Below, in pieces: positions 37,196 through 46,115 of a stretch of DNA of 46,612 nt. The notes below the pieces were generated by a model. The model made no database searches, had not been told where the DNA came from, and was given only the letters and a program-made list of their open reading frames with translations. The position numbers were made by a program, and so were the translations under genes. Source of the stretch: Symbiodinium natans (taxonomy: Eukaryota; Sar; Dinophyceae; Suessiales; Symbiodiniaceae); contig CAJNDS010000580.1 in the NCBI GenBank assembly GCA_905221605.1, positions 263,664 to 310,275 of the forward strand. The letters run 5' to 3'. Position 1 is the first letter of the stretch. The number at the start of each line of letters is the position of its first letter.

Positions 37196-40100
37196 AGCGA
37201 TGAGGCTCTCCAGATTGCCACCAATGGGCAATCTGTTTGTAGCCACTCTGATCCTTCTGCCTCTGTTTGGGCTTGGGAATCCATCCCTTGCCATAAGCGT
37301 ACTTCATATCTCAGAGTTGGCTTCTGGAAGCCCGTCTCTTCTCCTCAGACTCACGACATCCTGTCCTTTTTCTTGCGTATCTGCGTTTGGCGAGCATTGC
37401 GTCTCCAGGAAGTATCTGATTGCTCTATTCTATGTGGCGGCGCTTTCACAGCTGACGCTACGTATTATAGTGCTTGGGATGCTTGTGAGCAACGCTTGCC
37501 CCATGAAAATGCTGACGTTCTACGTGCTAAAATTGGCACTTGGAATGTCAATGCTCTTATGCCTCATCTTCATCAAGCTGCTGCGCTTGATTGTGAGGTG
37601 TTGGCGCTGCAAGAGGTTCGAATTAGCCAAGATGCTCTTCGTACCATGCGTAATAACTTTAAGGCCCTTGGATTCAATCTTTTCACAGGTCAACTTCCCA
37701 AGTACAAACTGCGAGGACACAACAGAAAAACAATGCAACTTGATCAGCTAGTGCCGGGAGTTGGTTTTCTCGTTAAGGATACCGTCCCCGCACAAGAGCT
37801 CTTCTTCCCAGAGCTTCATCACTGGTATGAGCAAGGACGTTTTCATGCGGTTAAAGTATTTCTTAATCAACGGTGGGTCTACTGTTTCTCCTCTTATGCC
37901 CCGGTTCATAACAGTACTCCTTTTCTTGAAGAAATGTCAAATTTTCTCCAACAATTTGCTGCTGAAAACTGCATTTTCTGTGCAGATGCCAATAGTGACA
38001 CTCGCGAAGGCGCCTTTGTGCAAGATCTTTACGCTTCAGGCTGGATGCCTCTAACTATGTGCACGCAATTTGATTTCACGACTTATGTGCACCCCAATCA
38101 CTCCCAAAGCTGCATCGATGTTATTGCGGTTTCGGCGTCCATGATTGATCATGTCACTGGGGCACAACAACAACAAGTCTTCGAAAAAGGCCACAAATGC
38201 GTTTTCACACAAATCGCACATCAAGTTAGACAAAAACCTACTTGGGAAGTCTTCCACCCTGCTGCTTGTGATTTTAGTGAGGATAAACGTGACCATTGGG
38301 ACAATGTGCTGCAGCGCCACCTCCCATTAATGCAACAAAGTACCGTTGAGGAGGATTGGCAGCAATGGTGCGAAGCTTTTTCTGACATTCACAATCAAGA
38401 AAATCATATTCTGGGTTTGATGCCTCAATTCCGACTGCGTGACAATCACAAGCAAAACCACTTGGTTTTTCAATTAAACCGTGCTATCTTTCAACATGAT
38501 TTTGAGGCACAGAGAAAAATTCTTCTCAAAATTAACAAAGTCAGGCATAAGCAAATCAGGAAATGGAGAAAAAGGCTCCAACCTAAGCATCAAAGCCGTT
38601 CACAATGGAGCCGACACCTTTTCCAATGGATTAGAGAAGCTTCTCCGCCAGTTCCTTCTTGCATCGAAAGTGTACAGTATGGCGTTGACGGTTTCACCAC
38701 TTCTTTACATGACTCCTTGACTGAGATCAATGATTACTTCCGTAAGGTCTATAAAACTCCTGATGCTGAAACTCCGGCACTACTGGACGATGGTGTCCAA
38801 TGGTCTGCTTGCCTTGAGGATGTTGACCGATTCTTTCATGCTATCACACGCGTTCTTGCCAAAGCCAACCCCAACAAAGTTGGTGGTCTTGATGGCATTC
38901 AAATTCAATTTGTCAAAAATCTCCCGAAACCGGCAATCATGTTTCTTGCCTATCTTTTTCACAATGTTGTCTCTTTGCACATTGCGCCGCAGTGCTGGCT
39001 GCAGTGTAAAATGACTTGCATTCCTAAAAAACAAGGCAAGACAACCGTCAAGGATCTTCGGCCCCTTACCATCGCCCCCGTTATGTACAGGATCTTTTGC
39101 AAAACCTTGCTTTTCATGAACTACGATTGTCAAGCCAATATACCATCAGACTCTGTCGGTGGTATATGTGGTCGGTCTGCGTGTCAGGCGTGGCTTCCTG
39201 CAGCCTTAGCGTGCGAAGCCACCTGGAAACTTCTTCCCGGTCGTCGCAAGCCCATCCAAGGTATCGCCATAGATACCGAAAAGTTCTTTGACAACGTGCC
39301 CGCTGGTGTTGCGTGCGAAGCTCTCCTTGGCATTGGCATGGACCGTGATGCTGTTGCAACTTGGCACTTTATGCTCAAGCATATCAAGCGCTACGCTGCA
39401 CTCAATGGAGCAATTTCCCAAACTGGTTTTAAAGCAAACATCGGCATTCCACAAGGAGACCCGCTCAGTATGCTCGCGGCAGCAGCTCTTTTGGGACAAT
39501 GGACTCTGCAAATTCCGCGTCAGCATCTGTTAGCAAAAGTTTTTGTTGACGACAGATTGCTTTTGGGCGAAAATTTTGAAATCCTTTTGAATGCCTTTCA
39601 CACTACACAGTTTTGGGATCAAGATCTTGGTTTCCGCACGCAGAACAAGACAGTCGCGTTTGGCAACAATCACGTTGACAGCAATGTTTGGTGGCTTGAT
39701 GCTACGGAAGTTATGCGGCAGCAGCTTGTTGTATACCTGGGTATTCCTCTCCCACTGCAGGGTGTTTCTGCTGCTAAATTCTACGAGCCAATTATCAACA
39801 AGCTAATTGCTACTCTCAATAAAGTTGCCAGAGCCAAGCTGACGCATGACAACGCTGTGGCTGTCATTTCCATGAAGGTCCTTCCTGGACTTTGTTATCC
39901 ATGCGTGGCAGTCAGGCCGAACAAAGCACAACTTGCTAGTCTTCGTACAAAAATTTTCGCAGCTGCAGCTTCTCGTCAATGTCAAACATTGGACGCACAT
40001 GCATTACTTAATGAAAAAACTCACATGTTTGATCCCCAATGCGCTATGATATTTCATTGTTTTAGGTTTTGGCGTACCGTTTTCATGAACATGCCAGAAG

Positions 40101-41899
40101 TCCTTCCCAAACTTCGTGAAATTTTGCAGCATTCCATTCCGCTTAATCAGAGACTCTATGGGCCTATCACCATATTGCAGAAAGACCTTGCATGGTTGAA
40201 CTGCACACTTCAGCCTGACACTGGTGTCATCGCCCACGATCAATTAGGCAGTATTTCCTTTCATGAACCGAATAAAAGGAAATTTGAGCATTTCATCCGT
40301 AGTATCATTCGTCATCAACTTGCATTGCAGCTTCAACAAAAGCATCCCAGATGGGACGGTGTTCAACGTTTAGACATTGTGACAACCAGTGGGCTTATTC
40401 GCAATATGGATGCCGCCTGTCCTCTCAAAGTACCGCTTTATCGTCTTTTCTCAAATGCTCACGCCACTCCATATAGGCTTTTTAAAATGGGAATTTTTGC
40501 TACGCCGCACTGCAAATTCTGTTTTCACGAAAAAGCTGATGAACATCACATCATTTGGGACTGTCCTCGTTTTAGCCCGTTACGGCAACAATGGCCTGAC
40601 GAGCTAATGCAGCATCAGAATTGGCCTGCTTGCGCCACGACTGCTATGGTCTATACACTGGATATGGACCCTCAACTCAAGAGCAAGTGGCACTCTTTCC
40701 AAAGACTTGTTGCTGAGCTTTTATTCCAATGGATGGAAATTAACCGCAACAGTGACCTATATGACTCACTTCCGCAGACTAATAGCAGTGAACCTGCACC
40801 GCCTGTGCCATTGCAGCAAAATGATTTCCCGCGACTCAAGCAAAAATCTTTCACAGCAAATTGTCATTTACTCCCTCTTAGCTGGAAACCACCTAGTAAC
40901 AGAACGGCGCTTAATCGTTGGGGAGCCACTATGCAGGATTTCAACCTCATGTTTTCGTTCTGGTCCAGAGCTACGATTTGCGAATGTGAGGCTAGCGTTG
41001 CCGTGCGCACTTGGACGCAGGCTCTTGCTATCTTTATTCAAGTTGGGGGAGCTTGTGCTCCTTTTCTTGCTACTTGCCAGAATGTAGGCATGGCTGCGTA
41101 TAAGTTCCGAGTTCTTTCCTCTTACGTCATCAAAGGGCAATGTGATGATGAGCAAATTCATGCTGTTTTTGATGCACCTGCTAGCAACATCAAATGGCTT
41201 AATTTTCTTCCCGCTGAGCTTCAATTCCCTGACGGAATGTGGTTTTCATGTGCCTGGGATCTTGCAGCAGTAGCCTGTAAAATTCATGATCTTTTTACGA
41301 CTATCAGAATCAACACGGCTTGCAGCGCGCAAGCTATCAGAATTCCTACCCCTTCATTTATTGATGCCATCGCTAAAATGAAGCCTTTTCTTCATTCCAC
41401 TGAGCTGTCTTCAAAGTGGACTGTGCCTAAATTTGCGAACAAAAGATCCCCGCCCGGCTGGATCACTTTGATCTATGATTTACGGCGTGCTCCCTCCGAG
41501 CAGCAACAAGTGGTCTCTTGTATTTCTTGTTTGCCTTTAGAGAACTGGGGTCAACTTAATGCTGAACAAATTCGCGCACTTCTTCCTGGAAGGCCAGGAC
41601 CCAAAAAACGATTCAAAGCTGCCCTTGGGCGCTTCTCAAAGTTTCGAGCCGCGTTAGAATACGCGCATCAAATGCAACTGCTGGGGAACACGCAAAGACC
41701 CCACGTGATACAGCCTACTTGGAATGCAAATGAGCAGTGTTATTTTTGCTGCAAACTCTTGCAGTTCTCTGTTGAGCCACGAACTCTCATGAGAACTTGC
41801 CCACGGGCTACTGACCTTGCTGATTCGACCTACCGCGAGTGGCACAACTCTTTCGTTGCTATTGAGGCTTCTTTACAACGCATTCTTCACATCCTTTAA
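37196..41899 (+). CDS. LINE ORF2: APE endonuclease + reverse transcriptase + zinc knuckle
   Basis: This polyprotein nicks the target and reverse-transcribes the element RNA. Residues are counted from the TTG at 37373. Endonuclease: TWNVN (N58), LQEVR (E81), SYAP (Y175), CADANSD (D205, N207), CIDVI (D249), GHK (H274); the full catalytic set is present. Reverse transcriptase: GLDG; DLRPLTIAP; motif A IDTEKFFD (D634); motif B GIPQGDPLS; motif C VFVDD (D726, D727); then NKTVAFG. Zinc knuckle: CKFC...HH...DC (C1047, C1050, H1057 or H1058, C1063), typical of LINE C-termini. A further Cys-rich patch (QCYFCC...RTC) lies near the end. No RNase H was recognised. The frame is open from the codon after the ORF1 UGA and has no AUG before M63 (37559), so the start is unresolved. 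It ends at TAA 41897-41899. Confidence 0.93.
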   Translation, partial: SDEALQIATNGQSVCSHSDPSASVWAWESIPCHKRTSYLRVGFWKPVSSPQTHDILSFFLRICVWRALRLQEVSDCSILCGGAFTADATYYSAWDACEQRLPHENADVLRAKIGTWNVNALMPHLHQAAALDCEVLALQEVRISQDALRTMRNNFKALGFNLFTGQLPKYKLRGHNRKTMQLDQLVPGVGFLVKDTVPAQELFFPELHHWYEQGRFHAVKVFLNQRWVYCFSSYAPVHNSTPFLEEMSNFLQQFAAENCIFCADANSDTREGAFVQDLYASGWMPLTMCTQFDFTTYVHPNHSQSCIDVIAVSASMIDHVTGAQQQQVFEKGHKCVFTQIAHQVRQKPTWEVFHPAACDFSEDKRDHWDNVLQRHLPLMQQSTVEEDWQQWCEAFSDIHNQENHILGLMPQFRLRDNHKQNHLVFQLNRAIFQHDFEAQRKILLKINKVRHKQIRKWRKRLQPKHQSRSQWSRHLFQWIREASPPVPSCIESVQYGVDGFTTSLHDSLTEINDYFRKVYKTPDAETPALLDDGVQWSACLEDVDRFFHAITRVLAKANPNKVGGLDGIQIQFVKNLPKPAIMFLAYLFHNVVSLHIAPQCWLQCKMTCIPKKQGKTTVKDLRPLTIAPVMYRIFCKTLLFMNYDCQANIPSDSVGGICGRSACQAWLPAALACEATWKLLPGRRKPIQGIAIDTEKFFDNVPAGVACEALLGIGMDRDAVATWHFMLKHIKRYAALNGAISQTGFKANIGIPQGDPLSMLAAAALLGQWTLQIPRQHLLAKVFVDDRLLLGENFEILLNAFHTTQFWDQDLGFRTQNKTVAFGNNHVDSNVWWLDATEVMRQQLVVYLGIPLPLQGVSAAKFYEPIINKLIATLNKVARAKLTHDNAVAVISMKVLPGLCYPCVAVRPNKAQLASLRTKIFAAAASRQCQTLDAHALLNEKTHMFDPQCAMIFHCFRFWRTVFMNMPEVLPKLREILQHSIPLNQRLYGPITILQKDLAWLNCTLQPDTGVIAHDQLGSISFHEPNKRKFEHFIRSIIRHQLALQLQQKHPRWDGVQRLDIVTTSGLIRNMDAACPLKVPLYRLFSNAHATPYRLFKMGIFATPHCKFCFHEKADEHHIIWDCPRFSPLRQQWPDELMQHQNWPACATTAMVYTLDMDPQLKSKWHSFQRLVAELLFQWMEINRNSDLYDSLPQTNSSEPAPPVPLQQNDFPRLKQKSFTANCHLLPLSWKPPSNRTALNRWGATMQDFNLMFSFWSRATICECEASVAVRTWTQALAIFIQVGGACAPFLATCQNVGMAAYKFRVLSSYVIKGQCDDEQIHAVFDAPASNIKWLNFLPAELQFPDGMWFSCAWDLAAVACKIHDLFTTIRINTACSAQAIRIPTPSFIDAIAKMKPFLHSTELSSKWTVPKFANKRSPPGWITLIYDLRRAPSEQQQVVSCISCLPLENWGQLNAEQIRALLPGRPGPKKRFKAALGRFSKFRAALEYAHQMQLLGNTQRPHVIQPTWNANEQCYFCCKLLQFSVEPRTLMRTCPRATDLADSTYREWHNSFVAIEASLQRILHIL

Positions 41900-41978
41900 A
41901 GTATGAGTCTTGAATGATATTCTTGTGAGTGTACAAAACACTCTGTTTCACCTTCATCGCACAGACTTCGGTCCGCAT
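41900..41978 (+). other. LINE 3' untranslated tail
   Basis: These are the 79 nt from the ORF2 stop to the target-site duplication. They contain no poly(A), no telomere repeat and no obvious simple repeat. The imperfect inverted repeat GAGTGTACAAAACACTC (about 41926-41943) could form a small hairpin. Confidence 0.6.
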
Positions 41979-41993
41979 ACCCCCAAAACCCTA
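41979..41993 (+). repeat. LINE target-site duplication, 3' copy
   Basis: Exact copy of 31802-31816. It is followed by TTCTAATTATTAAGG and then CCCTAAA repeats. The complement of the 3' flank plus this 15-mer gives AGAATAGGGTTTTGGG, matching the uninterrupted sites at 20892 (GGAATAGGG...) and 42596 (AGAATAGGG...). Confidence 0.8.
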
Positions 41994-42078
41994 TTCTAAT
42001 TATTAAGGCGCCCATGTGAACCCCTAAACCCTAAACCCTAGACCCTGAACCCTGAACCCTAAACCCTAAACCCTAAAC

Positions 42079-42161
42079 CTTCTCTCTGCCAAATGGCGCC
42101 GCCCCAGAAGACGGTGAGCGGACCGCCGTCGCTCAACTGCGTGGCAAAGGCGCTTTTGAAG
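42079..42161 (-). CDS. Candidate exon (FKSAFATQLSDGGPLTVFWG...)
   Basis: After TTTCTCAG (42163-42162) it reads C + FKSAFATQLSDGGPLTVFWG..IWQRE + G, ending AG|GTTTAGGG, a telomere-type donor. Nearest island 3' of the LINE. A plus frame (MAPPQKTVSGPPSLNCV..) also overlaps. Confidence 0.5.
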
Positions 42162-42595
42162 CTGAGAAAAGAAGCTTCGGGTTAAGAAGGGTTTAGGGTT
42201 TAGGGTTTAGGATTTAGGGTTAAGCCTCAAGGGTCAAGGGTTGAGGGGTTGAGGGGTTGAGGGGTTTAGGGATTTAGGGTTTAGGGTTAAGGGCTTGAGG
42301 TGTTTCGGATTTAGGGTTCCGGACTTAGAGCTTAGATGTTCGGAGCCTTTGCATCTAGACTGGGGAACCAGATCATCGCAGAAGTGTTAGTAGCAGTCCC
42401 CGTCGCGCAGTCTGCACTCTTTTGCGTGCTGCTGACGGCGCGCACTGTCTAGGTCAATTCTGCTTGGGTTGCAGAGTTAAACCCTCTGAGAAAATGTGTC
42501 TGATTATGATCCTCCCCAGTACCAGCAGGGGCGCAAATATCAAACATCCCAAGGGGCCTACCCATGCCGTATATAGGCGGCCTTAGAAACTAGAA

Positions 42596-42655
42596 TAGGG
42601 TTTTGGGGGAGTTGTTTTTAGTGCAAGTATAAAAGGACCATGAGGGAATATTGTT
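42596..42655 (+). repeat. Dispersed repeat family A, uninterrupted copy 2
   Basis: TAGGGTTTTGGGGGAGTTG, then GTATAAAAGGACCATGAGGGAA. Same start and core as copy 1. Confidence 0.7.
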
Positions 42656-42844
42656 CGCTGCCGGCATGTTTCTCAACTCTCGCCCCCTAAAAGACGACTT
42701 CAACAGACCTTACAAGCCCCGAAAGGTTAAACTTGCAGAAAAAGATTTTGTAACACGTTGGCTTTTGAAAAGAGCAACGAGCTCTTAAGACAATAACACA
42801 CCTCAAACATCCTGGCCCCACCCCCCCCCCCCCTCCCCAGCTGC

Positions 42845-42917
42845 CTGCGTGACCAGCGCATACCCGTTGCGATCGATCTCGAATCCGGCACCGGTGTAGA
42901 GCGTCCAGTCTGGGCAT
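42845..42917 (-). CDS. Candidate exon (CPDWTLYTGAGFEIDRNGYA...)
   Basis: After ACAAAG it reads A + 24 codons (CPDWTLYTGAGFEIDRNGYA..VTQ), ending CAG|GCAGCT. Third positions favour G/C. Not recognised. Confidence 0.5.
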
Positions 42918-43554
42918 CTTTGTTTTGGAGCAGGGGTCTCAGGGATGAAGGGCTTGGGGTTCAGGATTCAGGGTTCAGGGTTCAGGGTTTAGGGTTAAGG
43001 GTTTAGGGTTTAGGGTTAAGGGTTTTGGGTTTAAAGGGTTAAGGGTTTAAGGTTCGGGGTTCAGGGGTTTAGGATTTTGGCTTTAGGGCTTAGGGTTTAG
43101 GGCCGCGCGGGGCACTGATGTTTGTGGTGGTCTGTGGAGCTTCATGCCATGTTTTTTGGGGAAGGGTAAATGGGGTTCGGGTTCTGACAGAGCGCTAGTC
43201 TTTGCTATTCTTCTCCCTAATCCCCTAAACCCCAAAGCCCCCCAAACCCTAAACCCTGAACCCTGGGTAGGGGCGCCTTTGGAAAGTGCCAGCGCTCTGG
43301 TTCTCGGTGGTAGGGTTTAGGGCTTCGCGTTTACCATGTGGGCAGTTCTCAAAATCCGGATCCTTTTTTGGATCTTCTATATAGTGCGGCACCCTTAAAA
43401 CAAGGAGCCCAAGCGGGACCCTAGTTTAGAGAACTACCCATGTAGGGTGTGGGTTTAGGGTTTAGGGTCGACGCAACCTAAACCCTGAACCCGCTACACC
43501 CTAAGCGCCCTAAATACTAAACCCACATCGACCCTGAAGCCAAACCCTACACTA

Positions 43555-43835
43555 AACCCTAAACCCTAAACCCTAAACCCTAAACCCTAGACCCTAGACC
43601 CTAAACCCTAAACCCTAAACCCTCAACCCTAAACCCTAAACCCTAAACCCTTAACCCTAAACCCTCCACCAAAGGGCCGATGTTGAGGAACTTGTAGTTC
43701 GGCTCTGGTCCATCTTCCACCTTTAGGGTTTAGGGTTTAGGGTTTAGGGTGTAGGGTTTAGGGCTTACGGTTGAGGGTTGAGGGTTAGGGTTCAGGGTTT
43801 AGGGTTTAGGGTTTAGGGTTCAGGGTTTAGGAGGC
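43555..43835. repeat. Inverted pair of telomere arrays around a candidate exon
   Basis: CCCTAAA 43555-43668 and TTTAGGG 43722-43835 bracket 43670-43720. Confidence 0.9.
43670..43720 (-). CDS. Candidate exon (VEDGPEPNYKFLNIGPL)
   Basis: After CTAAAG|G it reads 17 codons, phase 0 at both ends, ending TTG|GTGGAGGG, directly followed by TTTAGGG. Both flanks are telomere arrays. Confidence 0.5.
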
Positions 43836-43839
43836 CATG

Positions 43840-44440
43840 AAGGCACAAACTTTTGTGCAGATGAGCACGGCTTTCGCGGAATCAGGCACACAACTTTCGC
43901 GGATTTGTGTTTGCCGTGCCTAATTCCACGAACATGTGCCCACATCCACGAATCCCTTTGCGTTTATCAGATGAGAGGGGTTAACGTTTAAAGGCCAGAT
44001 TAGGGTTTAGGGTTCAGGGGTTAGCGGCGAGTTTGGGGTTTCAGGGCTGGAGGATAAGACTTTTTGTAGGGTTTGCGGATTCAGGGCTTGGGCTTTGGGT
44101 ACTTAGAGGTTTAGGGGTTGAGGGGTTCAGCTAGGGGTTTAGGGGTTGAAGGGTCCAGGGGTTTGGAGTTGAGAGGTCTAGGGGTGTAGGGATTTGGGGC
44201 TGAGGCTTTTGGGGTTTCCGGGGTTAGGCGTATACACCGCAAGCAAACCGCAACCCGAAGCCCTACAGCAACAATCTGAGGTCGAGAGCCGAATCCCACC
44301 AGCGAGTACTGTACCGGACGCTGGGCAGCATGTGGGGGGGAGAGTCATCAGAGTCATCGGAAATTCGGGGTCAGGGCCGAAGGGCCCACTACGCATGCCC
44401 CATGCCACTCTAACTCCCAAAAACCGAGCCTAACCCATAA
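43840..44440. other. Stretch without a supported gene
   Basis: Contains a local inverted repeat (about 43853-43955: GGCACAAACTTTTGTGCAG and TTTCGCGGA words repeated around a centre) and decayed GGTTTAGGGG text. Frames of 62-80 codons at 44111-44433 on both strands lack splice support. Confidence 0.4.
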
Positions 44441-44500
44441 ACCCACCCTAAACCCTAAACCCTAAACCCTAAACCCTAAACCCTAAACCCCCCCCCCCAC

Positions 44501-44575
44501 CTTGGTGACCTTCTGATCAACCAGGCTGGCGCTACCCTTCAATGTGAGAGCCTCGGCTCGCGTCAAGTTTTTGCA
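44501..44575 (-). CDS. Candidate exon (CKNLTRAEALTLKGSASLVD...)
   Basis: Open frame CKNLTRAEALTLKGSASLVD..KVTK ending AAG|GTGGGGG (44500). The acceptor is not resolved. The plus strand is also open here. Confidence 0.4.
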
Positions 44576-44614
44576 GGATGACGAAAGGTTTCGGGGTTCA
44601 GCATTTAGGGCCCA

Positions 44615-44736
44615 GGGTTTAGGGTTTAGGGTTTAGGGTTTAGGGTTTAGGGTTTAGGGTTTAGGGTTTAGGGTTTAGGGTTTAGGGTTTAGGGTTTAGG
44701 GTTTAGGGTTTAGGGTTTAGGGTTTAGGGTTTAGGG
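44615..44736 (+). repeat. TTTAGGG array
   Basis: About 17 near-perfect units. Confidence 0.95.
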
Positions 44737-45006
44737 TGCTAAGGGCCCATGGTTCCAACCTTAGATTCGGGTTTCTCGGGTTGGGGCTTCCAAACCCACC
44801 CCCAAGACAGGAAGGTCCGACCATCCTCTGTCTGAAGTCCCCAAGCAGTTTTTAGGTTTCTTTGTCCTTGTTTATGGGTTTCGGGTTTAGGGTTTAGGGC
44901 TTAGGGTTTAGGGTTTAGGGTTCAGGGTTCAGGGTTTGGGGTTCAGGGTCTGGGGTTTCGGGTTTAGGGTTCAGGGTTTAGGGTTTAGGGTTCTACGGCA
45001 AGGTGC

Positions 45007-45095
45007 CCGGAACATCATCTGCTTGAAGTCCTTGATGGTCATGTCCTTGAGGTTCCCCTTGAAGTCCACATCGACAAACACCGTCGCCGAGTCGC
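45007..45095 (-). CDS. Candidate exon (DSATVFVDVDFKGNLKDMTI...)
   Basis: After GGTGAG|G it reads GC + 29 codons (DSATVFVDVDFKGNLKDMTI..FKQMMFR), ending CGG|GCACCT. The AG|G acceptor and GC donor fit dinoflagellate splicing. Not recognised. Confidence 0.55.
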
Positions 45096-45283
45096 CTCAC
45101 CAGGTTTGGGGTTTAGGGGTTTTAGGGGTTTTAGGGCTTAGGGTAAGGGGTTTTGGGTTTGGGGTTTGGTTTAGCAGTTTTAGGGTTTCACGCAGGTTTG
45201 GCCTAAACCCTGAACCCAAACCCATTCAGATAGGTACACCGGTTACAAATCCCACATGCCCCAGGGCCATAAACCCTTCCTTC

Positions 45284-45337
45284 TCAGTCCCCCTCTGACG
45301 AGCCTTTGGCGTAGTTGTTGATCTGAACCTCTGGCAG
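45284..45337 (-). CDS. Candidate terminal exon (LPEVQINNYAKGSSEGD*)
   Basis: After ACCCAG it reads 17 codons to TGA 45286-45284. A gene end if the frame is right. Confidence 0.35.
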   Translation of the reverse strand: MPEVQINNYAKGSSEGD

Positions 45338-45483
45338 CTGGGTTTAGGGTTTAGGGTTTAGGGATTAGGGTTTAGGGTATAGGGTATAGGGAACAAAGGC
45401 AAGGAGAACTCTGAAGGGGCAACCGCTTCCTGCGAACTTAGAATGGGGTCCTTTACGGGACATGGAAGTTTACGATATTGGGG

Positions 45484-45569
45484 GTACCTTCTTGGGGTCC
45501 TTATTATAAGGGGATCCTACTATTTGGGGTCCATATTGGGGGTCCCCCATTTTTGTAAACACCGACATT
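45484..45569 (+). repeat. Dispersed repeat family B, copy 2
   Basis: Partner of 18491-18574 over about 80 bp. A weaker relative may lie at 30000-30040. No coding content seen in 45400-45780. Confidence 0.75.
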
Positions 45570-45782
45570 TCCTGGCTACTTGCCGGGGGGAGGGGAGGTC
45601 ATTCTAGGGGTTCCCGACCCACCCGCAGAAAGCGAAACCCGAACCCCCCGAGATAAAAGCACATAAATAAACAAATTACTTCATTAATTAATAACGAATC
45701 ACCACGTCGAGCCTCAACTGCTTTCAGAACCCTTGTGAAACACATCAAGATGCTAGCGCCCGTGCCGCCAAATTTTGGTGCG

Positions 45783-45910
45783 GTGTAGGGTTTAGGGTTT
45801 AGGGATTAGGGTTTAGGGTTTAGGGTTTAGGGTTTAGGGTTTAGGGGTTACGGGTTTAGGGTTTAGGGTTTAGGGTTTAGGGTTTAGGGTTTAGGGTTTA
45901 GGGCTTAGGG
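45783..45910 (+). repeat. TTTAGGG array
   Basis: Near-pure, then TTAGGGC variants to 45990. Confidence 0.95.
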
Positions 45911-46019
45911 CTTAGGGCTTTAGGGCTTAATCTGTAGGGTGGTGTAGGGTTTAGGCTTAGGGCTTGGGGTTTCGGGTTTCGGGTTTAGGGCTGGGGCTTC
46001 CGGAGCAGGACTTGCTTGC

Positions 46020-46115
46020 CCAAGTTGCCGTGCCAGAGGCGCCATTGTAGTCGATGTCGGGGGTCTTCAAGTTCCAGAAGGGAGGCGCCAGGAATCGCAC
46101 TATCTGGGCCAGGTA
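46020..46115 (-). CDS. Candidate exon (32 codons, YLAQIVRFLAPPFWNLKTPD...)
   Basis: After CCCTAG (46117-46116) it reads YLAQIVRFLAPPFWNLKTPD..GASGTATW, phase 0 at both ends, ending TGG|GCAAGC. Not recognised. Confidence 0.55.

Larger units (their letters stand above)
31817..41978 (+). mobile_element. Full-length LINE (non-LTR retrotransposon), 10.16 kb
   Basis: Two huge open frames encode an ORF1 protein and an APE endonuclease/reverse transcriptase. The 15-mer ACCCCCAAAACCCTA occurs at 31802-31816 and 41979-41993, immediately outside the element, and is read as the target-site duplication. There are no LTRs. The 3' end reads ...CGGTCCGCAT with no poly(A) tail, so the priming mode is not the usual poly(A) one. 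Intact frames suggest a recent insertion. The element runs opposite to the exon-like islands on both sides and would lie in an intron of a minus-strand gene, between the islands at 31556-31470 and 42161-42079. The LINE clade was not determined. Confidence 0.9.
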
